DNA from: Reclinomonas americana ATCC 50394 | Taxonomy: Eukaryota; Jakobida; Jakobea; Jakobida | DNA length: 32,298 nucleotides | Assembly: GCA_048213135.1 (NCBI GenBank) | Contig: PS015360.1 | Coordinates: 41,636 to 73,933, forward strand | Direction: 5' to 3' | Shown here: in pieces, positions 1 through 12,300 of the stretch | Layout of the letters: every line of letters begins with the position of its first letter | Position numbering within the stretch: the stretch's first letter is position 1 | The notes under the pieces: generated by a model | Databases searched by the model: none | Told to the model about the DNA's origin: nothing | What the model saw: the letters and a program-made list of their open reading frames with translations, nothing else | Position numbers and translations under genes: made by a program

Positions 1-3000
1 TGATGTGGTGCGCGAGGCGTCGGCCGGTGCGCTGGCGGCGCTTGGTGAGTGTGTAGGGAGTGTGTTAGTTTCCCTTGGAGGACTGTCGTGTCACTCATGC
101 TGCCATGCAGCGTACTACCATCCGGCCAACGCCGAGGCCATTACGAGTCAGCCAGGTGTGCTGTCGGCGCTGGTTGCTTGCATTGCTCCGACGCAGAGCG
201 AGTCGATTCGTTACGCGGCGGCGCGGGCGCTGCAAAACGTAGCCGCCAACCACGCAGGCACACGCATCGTTCTTGCGCAAATCCCCTGCTTTCTGGAGAA
301 TTTGCGCTCCCTTCTCGCCGACTACCTGCCGTCTGAGCTGCACGAGATGGCCTCGGGCACGTTCAGCAACATTGGTCTGTGTTTTGCGGTTCCGCCTCGT
401 CGTAGAGAAATGTCGCTGATTTCAGTGTCCATAAGTCCTTCACAAACCCAACCGCGACGCCATTGTGCAAGCCGGATGCGTGGCTCCTCTCATTGCGTTG
501 CTCGAGTCGCCATCAAAGCGCGTTCAGCTGCACGTGGTACGCACGCTGGATCAGCTGGTGAAGGAGAGCCGTGAGGGTCGCATGGCTGTGATTGACGCGA
601 ATGGCATTGAGCACTTGCGACGACTCAGTGAGAGCCGCAGTGCCGACTCTGACGCCAAGAAGCAGGCCAAGTCGCTCCTGTCTGGGCTTCGTGCTCCAGG
701 TCTTGCCGCGTCCTCTCGTGTATGTATTTCATGACCTTCAGTTCCTCACTCTCCTTCCATGCCAGCTGCCGACGTGGCACGGGCCGCCAAGCCGCCGCGT
801 CCCACAGCACCGCCATCGTCAGCGCCATCTGCTTCGTCACCTTCGTCACCGTCATCCACTGCGCTGTTGGCCTCCATGCCGTCACCACCCTCACAGCCAT
901 CCACACGTCCTGTGGAACGAGCGCGACCGCCGACCACTGCCGCCGAGGGTGCCTCCAGTGCCGGTGCGTGTTGTGTGTGTTTTGCGTGTGTGCACGTGCA
1001 TGTAAGGGACGTTCCTCTAATCTCTTTGTGGTGGTCGACAGGGCGCGCCGGCTCTCTGCGACGTGAGCGCTGATGATGCTTGCTGTTTGCTCTCCCCCGA
1101 TCCTCTCGCTCACTTAAATCGTGTACAGTTCGCGCCGGCTCGTTCTCCATGCCGTTTGCGTTGCCTGCTGGTGTGTATTTTCTTCCACGGTAATGTTGAA
1201 AGGCTGTATGAAACTGAATGTTGGGAGTACACAGGCGCTGTCGAGCCAGTGGGCGGCCCGCCACCACGTCCTCGGCGTCAATGTGAATACCGTGCTTTCA
1301 TTTCTTGCGCTGAAGCGAACTCACCACTCCCTCCGTGTGTTGTGCAGTGCCCGGAAGCTCAGCAGCCGATGCCATGTCACAGCAGCCGCCACGGGGGGTC
1401 GCGACAGATGGTGCACACGGACCTCCATCAGCTGGTCTGTTGGCTCTGAAGTGCACATGATGGTGTTGGCGAGTCCATCTCACGCACTTGTCGCTCTTTA
1501 TATTGCAGCCGCCGGTGCAGTCAGCATGAGTGCTCTCCTCGGCACGCACGTTGGTGTGTGCATCTTATGCGGGCGGGCGTATCTTGTTGCCGGCAGTTGG
1601 TCACTCATCGTCGCGCAGAGAATCGGTCTCCCAGCCGCTCACCACCCTCCAGCGGCACTGCGACTCCGGAGCGCTCACCGCATGGCAGTCCACGCCGCGG
1701 AACCGAATCGCCGCCTCCGCCACCACCGCCACCACCTCGTTACGAGCATGGTCAACTCACGCACACACAAACTACTGCTCAATGCGCAGTTGCTTCCATG
1801 CAGCTCCACTCTTTATCCGCGTGTCTGCCGATCGCCGGGGACTGTCGACAGCAGTGCTTACCGCACTCGACGCCAATGCGTCGCTTGCCGACCTCCGTAA
1901 GGCCGTGTGCGGAGCCGATGCGCAAGCGGACGTGGAGTGCGTCGACGAGGCCACGGGTCGAGTGGACGTACTTGGCACGAATGCCGTTCGTCCTGCCTGC
2001 AGTCGCGAATCCTCGTCTGCTTGAACTCACTTCGTGCTCTTTGCACAGGCGTGGCTCGCATTCAAGCATCGCATGGCCGGCGCTGGATTCGACACCTCGC
2101 AGCTTGTTTTCCAGCGCTCTGCTGGTCGTGCATCTCGCGAAATCGGCAGTGGAATCGGGCCGGGTTCGCTGCCGCCGAGCGTGCAGGTGGACAGTGGCGC
2201 AATGCAAGTGCCAGGGCCATTGCGTGCCAGCTCTCTCACCGACGAACAGTTGCGTGCGTGCGCATGCATTGGCTGACGCAATACTTGTTGACATGGTGCG
2301 TTGCAGGGCCAACTTCTTCCGGCAGACACACGCGCTGTTCGAGGTGTCGTTGCCAGTATTGCGTCGACTTGTGGAATCGCGCTACCGGGCGTTTGTGACG
2401 AAAATGCGTGGAGAGGACCCGCCATTCGACGGTCGCCACTGGTTCCTCAAGCCAGAAGAGCTGTACTGGAGGTAGTGCACGTCGCTCGTTTCCAGCGTCT
2501 CTTTCATTTTGCCTTCTTTTGTGCTGACTTGTGCGCATGGTAGATACAAACGCGCCGTGGCAGGTCCGGCGGGTGGCGTGGTGGAGCAGACAGTGACAGT
2601 GTCATTACCGGAGCACTCGGATGCGTTGCGCGAACTGGCCACTGCCGGCTCTGCACGACTGTTTGACCACACGTTTGCCAGTAGCTTCTTGCAGCGTGCT
2701 TGTTATAGACCCGCAAGTCGTACGGGCGCACGGAAGTGCAGTGCGGTCGAGTGTTTTGATTCGGCGACCGGGCATGATCGATTTGCGGAAATGCTAATCC
2801 CCGAAGACACTCTGGTGTGTGGGGCTCTCGTAGTGGTGTCGTTGCTCCTACATGATATTGCAGCTCATTTCTTGCGTGGTGCAGCGAACGGCAATTGCTC
2901 ACGTGCAGCGGATACGCAACGACACGACGAGAGCGAAGGATATGAGTGTGCCTGTCGACGAGTATCGTGAAAACATGCGCGCCATCAAGAATCTACTGGA

Positions 3001-4591
3001 GCTGGCACACGACGAAGAGGCTCGTCGCAGATTACGCGAGATCCGACACGGTGTGACTGTGCATGTCCGAGAGAGCATCTACGTGGCCTCCAACTCACTC
3101 ACGTTTGCGTGCGCAGTCTCCGACTTGGACATCTCGTACGACGATCTGGCAGGCTGCCGAGCCAATCTCGCTCTCAACATTGTGCCACCGGAGGAACTGA
3201 TTATCGACCGCGACATGATTCTCGGCGAAGGTGCGCGGCAGTGTGATGCTGGTTTACTGTCAACCTCCCATGTTCACCGTCGATCATCGCAGGCGCATTC
3301 AGCATTGTGTATGCCGCCGAGTGGCTCGGTCATCATGTGGCGGTTCGTGGTCCTGCGCGTCGATCGACGGCCTTCGCTGTGGTTGCGCTCACTGTATCTT
3401 GTATGTGTGCAGCTGAAGCAGTTCCGCTGTGGCTCTGGTCAGCGAGCAAAAGTCATGGAGGACATGATCAATGAGGCGACGGTGGCCATTACACTGGCAT
3501 CGTGCGTTGCCTCCTGGCAAAATTGTCACGATTCTTCGATTGTTACCAACTGACTTGATGTGCACAACACACAGCCACCCGGGCATCGCCACCATCTATG
3601 GTCTGGCCATTGATTTGCAGGAGGGACCTGGACTGATTGTGGAGCGTGTGAATGGAACTGATTTGGGAGCGCTGCTGTACGGCTCGAAGCGAAGATCGTT
3701 TTCACCTGCAGAGGTTGGGAGAATGGCGATGCTGTAGCAAGTTCCTTGCGTTGGCTGACCAGGATGACTTGTGTGCAGAAACTGAGCATCTGTGGCCAAG
3801 TGGCGTCGACGCTCGAGTTCCTCGTTGCGTGTGTTGCTGCTGCATCGCGTGTGTTTGCTTTCTGGCCTTGACTTACGACACTCCGTGCGCCATGCAGCAC
3901 GAGAATCGCATCATTCACCGCGACTTGAAACCCGAGAGTTGTGTGCAGTTGCATTACCGTCAACAAAATGCGCTCCTGAAACCCTCCTTGCGCAGATGTC
4001 ATGGTGGAGCGCAACGGGACGGTCAAGTTGCTGGATTTCGGTCTGGCCAAGGTGCAGAGCACGTTGTCCACCATGTCGGGCAGCTTCCTCGGAACGCCTG
4101 GGTATATGGCGCCCGAGATTTGCATGCATCAGGTGAGAGCGAGAGGAGCGGTGCGTTTTTTCTTTTTGCTGACTGCTTCTGCAGCCGTACAACGAGAAGT
4201 GCGACTGCTACGCGTTGGGTACGTGTGCACACCTGCCTACCTCGGTCCTCTGGTCACCTGCTCACTCCATTTCCATGAAAGGCGTGCTGATGTACGAGGT
4301 GTTTTCGGAGCAACGCGCCTACGAGGGCATGAGTGGCCTGCAGGTGATCACGGACATTGTGGCCGGCAAAACACCCGAGCATCGACACAACCTCGCAGCA
4401 CTACCGCCGCCCATTGCACGCATCATTTCCGCCTGCTGGGTACGTGTGTGTATCACGGCTCCCGTATCTCTCTCAATGGGAGAAACCAAGCACTGATATC
4501 TTTGTTCTCACACACACTGTTGCAGCATGCAAATGTCAGCAAACGGCCGTCGGCTGCCGAGGTTCGACAAGCACTGGCGAGCTTGGGATGA
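1..4591 (+). CDS. ARM-repeat protein fused to a protein kinase (5'-partial)
   Basis: The 5' end lies outside the window. Exons: 1-44, 111-374, 436-717, 766-963, 1042-1062, 1129-1170, 1235-1282, 1348-1434, 1509-1549, 1597-1750, 1804-1985, 2049-2248, 2307-2471, 2544-2672, 2742-2814, 2885-3230, 3293-3342, 3413-3501, 3575-3713, 3779-3823, 3898-3937, 3996-4132, 4185-4218, 4282-4439, 4526-4591. Phases agree at every junction, giving about 1010 visible residues. Residues 1 to about 200 are armadillo-like helices (for example NRDAIVQAGCVAPLIALLES). A Pro/Ser/Gly-rich linker follows to about 390, then an unrecognised region of about 360 residues that could begin with a beta-grasp fold. The kinase starts near 755: glycine loop GEGAFSIVY, VALK lysine about 777, HRDLKPEN with Asp about 875, DFG about 893 and GTPGYMAPE ending about 920. 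All catalytic residues are present, so it should phosphorylate Ser/Thr or Tyr. The sequence looks TKL-like, but the substrate is unknown. Exon 2672/2742 is the least certain junction. Confidence 0.85.
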
Positions 4592-4720
4592 GAGAGTGTG
4601 TGTGTGAGACAAGCATTGTAAACATCCGCCTTTTTGCGCCGTAATTTACACCGCTCCTTTGTTCCTTGCACAAGAGAGAGAGGAGTGCGCTCCGTCTGTG
4701 TGCGTGCTTGCGTGAGAAGA

Positions 4721-4751
<31 letters not shown>

Positions 4752-4809
4752 GGATAAAGAGAACAGAGAAAGAAGAGAGAGAGAGAGTGCGCGTCTCGAG
4801 TTGTCAAAC
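4592..4809. repeat. A-B intergenic region with CA/CG microsatellite
   Basis: This 218-bp spacer contains no gene that I can support. At about 4720-4750 an (AC)n run passes directly into (GC)n, an alternating purine-pyrimidine tract that could adopt left-handed DNA, followed by GA-rich sequence up to the start codon of the next gene. It probably contains the 3' UTR of the kinase gene and the promoter/5' UTR of the WD40 gene. No core promoter motif was recognised. Confidence 0.7.
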
Positions 4810-7800
4810 ATGTCAGAGACGCCACCTCTCACAGACTCCATTCACGGCTCCTCACTGGCCCTTCGCCGACGATCAGTTGCGTGTCACCTCCCGACACACA
4901 CAGAGAGAGCGCGCGCGTTTGCGTGCGAGAAACAAGTCATGACACACATACTGTCACAGTCGACCACATTCATGTCGGCCTCGTCACTCCCGCTGCAACG
5001 CAAGTCATCCATGCCAGCCTCACAACTCGCCGCTGCCGCTGCCGCCGCCTCCGCAGCAGCAACAACCACCACCACAACCACACGACGACCTCTGCGCAGA
5101 CAGGCCAGTGATCGCTCACTCGGCGAGGGCAGTCTCGCAGGCAGCAGTGGCTCGGTGGTGATCAAGCGCGTCTCCATGGACTTGCCCGAGGCCGAGATGG
5201 TGTCGACTCCGACGTCGTCGGATGGACTGACGCCGACGGGAGGCGGGCCGGTGACGCCCTTTGATGATGCCGAGTATCAGCAGGCGATGCGACTGATGGG
5301 GCGACGCCGCTCGTCGCTGACGGCGTTGCCGCTGAATGGACTGCCGGTGAGCCTGTTGGTGTCGTCGGTGGCGTCGGTGTTGCCCAAGGACGCGGGGAAG
5401 ACGGCCGCGGAGATGCAACAGCAGTCATGTTGCGGCTGTTGAAGAGTATCTCTCTTGGCATTCTGTGTCGTGACCAACATCTGTGCGCAGCGCATCATCG
5501 GACGACGCGTTCGTTGACGGTGTTTGGCTCGTCGTCGTCGACGACGCGGTCGCCACGGACGTCGCCCAGATCGACGCCGCGTACGACTCCCAAGTCGACG
5601 CCGCGCGCCTCGCCCGTGTCGAGTCCGCGCAGTTCACCGGTGAACGTGTCGCCGTTCTCGCCGGCGCGCATGTTGCGTGTGAGGGTTATCTTGTCTCTCT
5701 TGTTTATTTTGTGTATGTGTGTGACATTGCGTGTCAGTGTGGACTCGACGGCGGCTCCACCGGTGCCGTCGTTCGCGGCCGATCTGGTGTGCACTCTGCG
5801 TGGTCACACGGCTGCGGTGACGTCGCTCAGCTGGCACCCGCGGGAACTGTGTCTGGCCAGTGGCTCCAAGGATTGCTCGGTGCGCCACTGGGATCTGTCG
5901 ATGATGTCGTCTGCGGTGCCGAGTCAGGTGGTGGGCGAGCACGCCGACGCTGTAGATTCGGTCGAATTCTCCGCGGTTGACGGCGCGTGCATCATGGTGC
6001 GCCTGTGTCACTCGCGTTACGTACGTGCACATGCTGTGCTGATTGCTTCTGTTGTTGCAGTCGAGTTCTGGCGACAAGGTGGTGAAAATGTGGAGCGGAG
6101 TCGGCAGCCTGACACCGTCCGTCACCGTGCTGCCGGATCTCGGGCAACTGGCGACGCTGGCCCCCAATGGCGACCTCGTGGCCGCCCGTGGTGCCAACCA
6201 GGAGAGCAGCACGATCCGTCTGTACAAGACCAGTGCCGGCGGCAAGAACGTGGGCTCGCTCCGTGGACACACACGCGGTGTGCTGCACTTGGCGTTTTCG
6301 CCCAGCGGCCAGCAGCTGCTCTCCGTGTCCTCTGACAACACTGGTCGTCTGTGGAGCGTGGCGCAGCGCACCTGTGTGCACGGTACGTTTCAATGATACA
6401 CGGGTGTGATGGGGAAGCGCAGGCGCGCACTCACTGTAGGCTGACCACGGCAGTGCTGGAGGGACACACCAACTGGGTGTGGTGAGTGAGCCGTGTTCTT
6501 GGTCACGCACAGGATGGTTATCATTCTCACCGTGGAACTCATGTCACAGGGGCGGTTGCTTCTCTCCCATGGGAACTCGCGTCGCGACCTCGTCGGGTGA
6601 CAAGTCGATTCGATTGTTGCGTGGATGGGAGGAGAACAGCACTTGTGCCCTTTCCGGTCTCACTCGGACGTGATATCGCAGGTGGGACACAGTGACTGGC
6701 GCCTGTGACATGGTGCTTCTGGGTCACGATGCGGCAGTGCGCGACGTCCGCTGGGATCCGATCGGGCCGTACTTGCTCACCAGCTGTTGCGTCCGTGATG
6801 CTCTTGTTTGCTGTGTCGATTCACTCACCTTTCCCCCCTTCACACAGCCGACGATTCCACGTTGCGCTCTCACCGCATATTAGATCTCCTCTCTCTTCCC
6901 ACTTGCTCACCACTTACACACAGTGTGCGCATCTGGCACTCCGAGTCTGGAGTGTGTCTGACCTTTGTCTCGGCGGTGGACTCCAGCATATCGGCCGTCG
7001 CCTGGGCCGACGACGGCATTCACTTTGCCATGGCGAGCGCAAAACACATTGGCGTGTTTGAGATTGATGCTGCTCGAGTGACGGCGCAGGGAGTGCCGAC
7101 ACCCGAGGTTCGTGTCGACGACTGCGGCTCATGTTTGGTGGTGGAGTTCGACACGTCGTCGCTGCCGCCGCGAGCTTCGGTGCGACTGGTGGTGCAGCGA
7201 GAGCGAGCATCTGGGTCACCGGCGCCGGATATCGGTACGAATTCTTCGTTCTCCACTCCTTGATATCAGATCTCTGACTGACTGACACACACCAGTGTTG
7301 GAGCCACAAGAGTTTGTGCCGCTGGGCGGTCACGGTCGCTTTGGATGCTTCGTGGCGGTGCCCGAGGAAGGCTCCGTGCGTCTCCGACTGGAGGCCCGCG
7401 GTCGCCCCAAGCACCGTGCTTCCGACATTGATCAGTCGCTCTTCTCTCCGTCGCCGTCTGTCGCCTCGCCCGCTAATGACGAACCGTGGTCGGAGGGGCA
7501 GTGGGTCCATGCGACTGTCCGTGCAGGTATGCGCACCTGTGTTACTACAGTGTGTACGAGCACATCGCTGAAGGAGACTCTCTCGTGATCAGGGTACTTG
7601 CACCTGCGCGCGCGTGCAGTCAGTCCTTTCAGCGTATCAGTGAGCTGGAACAGCGATGCGTTCCGCTCCATTACACGTCGCGCACCGTGGGTGAACGAGT
7701 GCAGACGAGTGCCCACGGCATTGCCACTTGAGGACTCCCGATTGTTGCGCACCTCGCATGCAGTGTGCGGTCTCCACATCAGGACAACTGACTTTCTTTC

Positions 7801-9323
7801 GGTGTGTATGCACAGATCGTGCAAAGTCATCAGCATGCGAGACGAGGCTGTTGTGTTCCATCAGCACGATGTGCGTCCATTCACTGACTCCATCACGGCG
7901 TCACGACTGCTGCCGGGCACTCGGTACCGCGTGGAACTCGGCCTTGCGGGTTGCACGCGACCGGCGGAGGTGATCACTGTCGACACGCCCGAGCTGCCGG
8001 CACCCTCCGAGTCGCCGCTGGCCGAGTGTGCGGCTCTGATGGAGAAGGTTGGTTGTCGTGTCACAGGCGACTGTCTTCTTTTGTTGATGGCGTGTGTAGA
8101 TTTCATCCTGGATGATGCCGCTCTCTGGCGGCAGTGTCTCTGCACTCCACTCGTACCGCACTCGTCGCCGAAGCAGGTTGCGTACTGCTCATCTGTCGCA
8201 CCTTTTATTGGCGCGTGCTGTTCACTCACTTCCACGCAGTGCGTCGACGCAACTGAAGCGCATGGCCACCAAGGACGCTCCCGACGGTCCCACAGACGCC
8301 GGTGCTGTGGATGCCGATGCTGCCGCAACGGCCAACACTCGCGATGTGGCGCGTATGATTCTCACCCGCACACACAGTGTGGCCGACGAGTGCGACTCGC
8401 GGTTGGCCGAGGGTCTGCTGAACCACAAGGGCACGGCGGAGATTGGCGGCGAATTCGCGGACCTGCTGTCCGCCAACCTCGGCGACCTTTCGCAACAAGC
8501 CGTGGCGGCGGGGCAAGCGTTGACCGCTGTGGCAGCCACGGAGGATGGCGTGCAGTACGTGACATCGGCCACCGCGGCGGCCTGTGCGCGCAGTCGATTG
8601 CGTGCGTCGGGCGCAGCCTGTGCGTTGTCCGTTGAGCCGTGGGAGGCACGGCGCTCGGATCGCGACATGCCGGTCGCCTGGCAGGATGTGCAGGGCAAGT
8701 GCAGACAGCTGTCGGAGGTGGCACACGAAGCCGCGCAGCAATTGGCGCAGTCGCTTGCGAACCTGCACACCCAGGTGTCGGAGGTCCGCCGCACCAGCAC
8801 CGCCCGACGAGAGCAGCTCGAGGCCGAACTGGCGCGCATCCAGCGAGAGCTGGAGACCGAGACCATCAAGGTCAGACGCAGTTGCTCGCGACTCTGTGTT
8901 GTTTCTCTCGTTCCCTTACCTGTGGCTTGTGTGACAGCTCAAGTACGCCGACGGTCTCGACGCCATCCTCAGCAGCCATCAGAAGCGGGTCGACGGACAA
9001 GTCGACGCGCTGGCGAACCGTGCTGCAACTCTCCGCACTGCTGCCCAGATGCCCGAGGTAAGCCTCGCCCACCCATGCTCTCCCCCTTTTTGATGCTGAC
9101 AGCGTCGTCCACGCAGTGGTTCTGCGCTCGCCTCAGCACCCTCAGCGACGAATGCCTTCGCTTGTGGAACCAGTGGAAATCCAACGAGCAAACCACGCTG
9201 CTCCCGCAACACGCCTCCTCTCTCCTACAAGCACTAGACTCCACCGATTCCACCACGGGCCCCGACACGGACGCCATTCAAGCAGAACTTCGTCAAGTCG
9301 CGTCCCGAGGGACAAACTCATGA
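4810..9323 (+). CDS. WD40 propeller + FN3-like + coiled-coil protein, copy 1
   Basis: The start chosen is the ATG at 4810. Exons 4810-4875 and 4960 to about 5346 encode a Ser/Ala/Thr-rich leader; the join to the next part is unresolved (see findings). From 5491 the exons are phase-consistent: 5491-5671, 5738-5996, 6061-6382, 6454-6481, 6550-6615, 6682-6785, 6848-6860, 6924-7234, 7296-7526, 7620-7743, 7816-8047, 8100-8176, 8240-8870, 8938-9057, 9117-9323, about 968 residues. First comes an SP-rich basic stretch (SPRTSPRSTPR), then WD40 repeats (LRGHTAAVTSLSWHP, LRGHTRGVLHLAFSP, LEGHTNWVW, SGDKSIRLWD, SSDDSTVRIW), an FN3-like domain around 7620-8047 (VSVSWNSDAF, LLPGTRYRVELGL), and a helical region with a coiled coil (REQLEAELARIQRELETE). 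No catalytic motif was seen. A scaffold role is inferred. The gene is paralogous to 13342-16898. Confidence 0.8.
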
Positions 9324-9395
9324 ATGAACCCCATTGTCCACTCGCGAGCAATTCGGATATCTTGAGATTACACACACAAACAGAGCGCGACAGAG

Positions 9396-12300
9396 ATGAG
9401 GCACCGCGCAGTGTCACTGGCAGTCACACTGCTGCTGCTGCTCATCTGTGTGGGTGCACTGGTGTCTGGTGAGTGCCACACACACACAGTTGCACGTGCA
9501 CGTGTGTGAGTGTTGCCACTCACCCTCTTGCACGTGCGCAGTGGCAAACGCGAAAAAGTCAAAGAAGGCGCCCTTATCCTCCAACAACAAGCTGGATGAG
9601 GCCGCACGTCAGCACGAGCAGGTGAAGCGCGCACAGGCTGAGCTTGACGCAGAGAGGGCCAAGTCGGGCAAGAAGCAGAAGAAGGCGGTGTTGGGTCCGG
9701 CGGCTCCGGAGGCCGACGAGGCCGATGATCCAGCGCGACAGGAGGCCGAGGACCGGCTGAGAGACTTTGGAGCGGAGCATCGTATGCACAATCCGCAGCC
9801 GTCGCCGCTGGTGCCGCGAGGGAAGAACGAGGGCGACGATGAGATGCCGAATCGCAACCCGAATACCCCGGAGGATGGCATTGTGCCGCACAAGCAGTTG
9901 CGACAAAGAGAGAGGCTGAGCGTTTCGTTGCTGTAGTTGTGCAGTTTCGTGACGCGTGTGTTTTTGTAGTGTGCGTCGCTCGTTGCTGGACTATGTGGAG
10001 CGCAAGATGGCGTTTGATCGCTCCGGTTGCGCCTTCCCTGGCGAGCAGCGTCTGTGCATTGGTCGTATTACCGAGTACTACCAGCAGGTTTGTGTGTCTG
10101 TGCACGCATGCAGCGATGTCTTGCATGTACTGAGAAAGAAGTGATTTTCCTTTGTGTTTCTCTCCAGGTGGTCTCTGGCATCATGCACTACCTGACGGTG
10201 GAGATGGGAGGCGAGCTTCTGGAGGTGCAGATCCACGAGCATCCGGCCAGTGAGCAGGCTGAAAAGTGCGCTGGCTTCACGCTGTTTCATGTCACTTGGT
10301 GGTCGCCGAGGCCTGATTACTTGTCGCAGGCATCACATGCAGTCGATTGACATTCCGCCGCGCCAGCAATTCTACGAGCTGATCAGTGTGGCGCGCCCTG
10401 GTCAGGACCCGCCACCGACTGGCTTCTTTGATCCGTCGGCACCGCGCCTGCCGGAGAAGCAGAATGGTCCCAGCGAGCCGCCGGCCACAGTGCCTGGCGG
10501 TGTGCCGACCACCACTCCTCCGCCCGGCTCCGCACCAACCATGGCTCGCCTGCGCCGTGAGGTGCACGGCTGCATGCTGGCGTTTGATCGCGCTCGCGAG
10601 GCACAGGCTTGCCGTCGCCGCAAGCTGTACGTGGCCGAGAACGTGAACCTGACGCGTTTCTCCAACATGCCCGCCGCACTCAATCCCGCCTCGGCGTTGA
10701 CCACTGCCGCCACTGCGCTGGCGGAGACCTCGTCTGCCGAGGCCACCTCGCGTGTTGTCTCGCAGGAGCAGCTGCTGCAGCTCAGCACAAAAGTGCTGCC
10801 GTCGTCGTTCTCGTGGGTGCCGGCACTGAAGAAGCTCAACTGCCACTGGATCATGAACCAGAAGGGCTGCGGCTCCAGCTGGGCTTTTGCCGCCGCCACC
10901 GTGCTCAGCACTGGCATGTGTGTGCGCACCAAGGTCGGTGGAGCTGTGTGTGTGTGTGTGGGCACGAAAGAGGAGTTTCACTCACACCTCCCTTCACCAA
11001 CAGGGCGCCGTGCGTCAAGTGGTGTCGCCGCAAGATATTGTGTCGTGCACCTCGCCCGCCGGCTGCAGCGGTGGCTCTGCCTGGGAGGTGTTCCAGCGCA
11101 TGGACCCCGGTGCCGGCAGCAAGGATCATCCGTGGAAGGCACGTACTCAGGGTGTTTTTCTTGTCTGTAGAGTTGGAAGGTGACCTGACTGCTGTTGTGC
11201 AACAAAAAAACACAGACACTTGCAGCTCAGTGCCACCCCTACTCGGCTCGCGACGCCGCACAGGGCGACACGTGCGAAAACATCAATCGCAAGGGCGTCT
11301 GCGAGCAGCCGCGGTTGTACGGTTCGTGTTGTGAGGAAGATACGTTGGTGCTGGCCGGTGAAACTCACAGAAGGAACGCGCAGGTGGCACACACCCGGTG
11401 ATGATGGAGAAGATCCGCGACGGTCACCCAGAGGATGCCATGCACTTGCGTGCACTCATCTGGCACTGGGGACCACTGGCGGTGCGCTTTGACGTGTTCG
11501 AGGATCTGCTTACTGTTGCGTTGCACGGCAACACGCACATGATGTTAGTGTCGGTACTCACTGGCAATCATCCCACAGTATGAGAAGGGCATCTACCGCC
11601 CGACCACCGACAAGCGCGTGGGACCCCATGTGCGTCGCACTTGGAGATTTCCTTGCACTGAGAGAACTTGAGTTGTTGACATGCCCGTGTTGCGCAGGCC
11701 GCTGTTATTCTCGGATGGGGCATTGACGCCGATGAGACACCGTTCTGGATCCTGCAAAACTCTTGGTGTGTATTGTCGGGTGGATGTGCTTGGTTGTGTG
11801 ACGGCAGTGGTGCTCAACAAGAATCGCGAATGCAGGGGCAAGCACTTTGGTGAGGAGGGCATTTTCCGCATCGAGCGCACCATCGAGACGGAGACAATGC
11901 TCAACCTGCGCCACTTTGCGTGCGTTCTTCGTGCCTCACCGTGTCATAAACGTCCACGAATTGTGCACTGACAGTGATCACGCGCAGTACCATTGAACAA
12001 AGCTGGACGCCGACGTGCCCGAGCGAATGCCGCAACGGCTACCAGGATTCCAAGTGCAAGTGCTTCTGCCAGCTGGGTTTCACCGGCGAGAACTGCGATG
12101 GTTTGCTGTTGCATGTTGTGTGTGTTCTGCTTGCTTGGTTCTCCACCGTTCACTGACACGGTGCCCCCTCCTACGCAGTGTGCTCGCTGCAATGCGAAAA
12201 CAATGGCACACTTCAGCAAGACTCGTGCAAGTGCAAGTGCCCGATTGGTTTCCGCGGACGCAGCTGCCAACAAGGTCAGTCTTGCATGCAGCTTTGCCCA

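Noticed and set aside
1121-2475. Open frames of 259-305 residues covering this stretch without introns
   Set aside because: They run through several introns; the phase-consistent exons of the ARM-kinase gene use only parts of them.
4666-4809. Upstream in-frame extension of WD40 copy 1 to an ATG at 4666
   Set aside because: It would translate the CA/CG/GA repeat (HTHTRARAQ) and has no protein-like content; 4810 is the better start.
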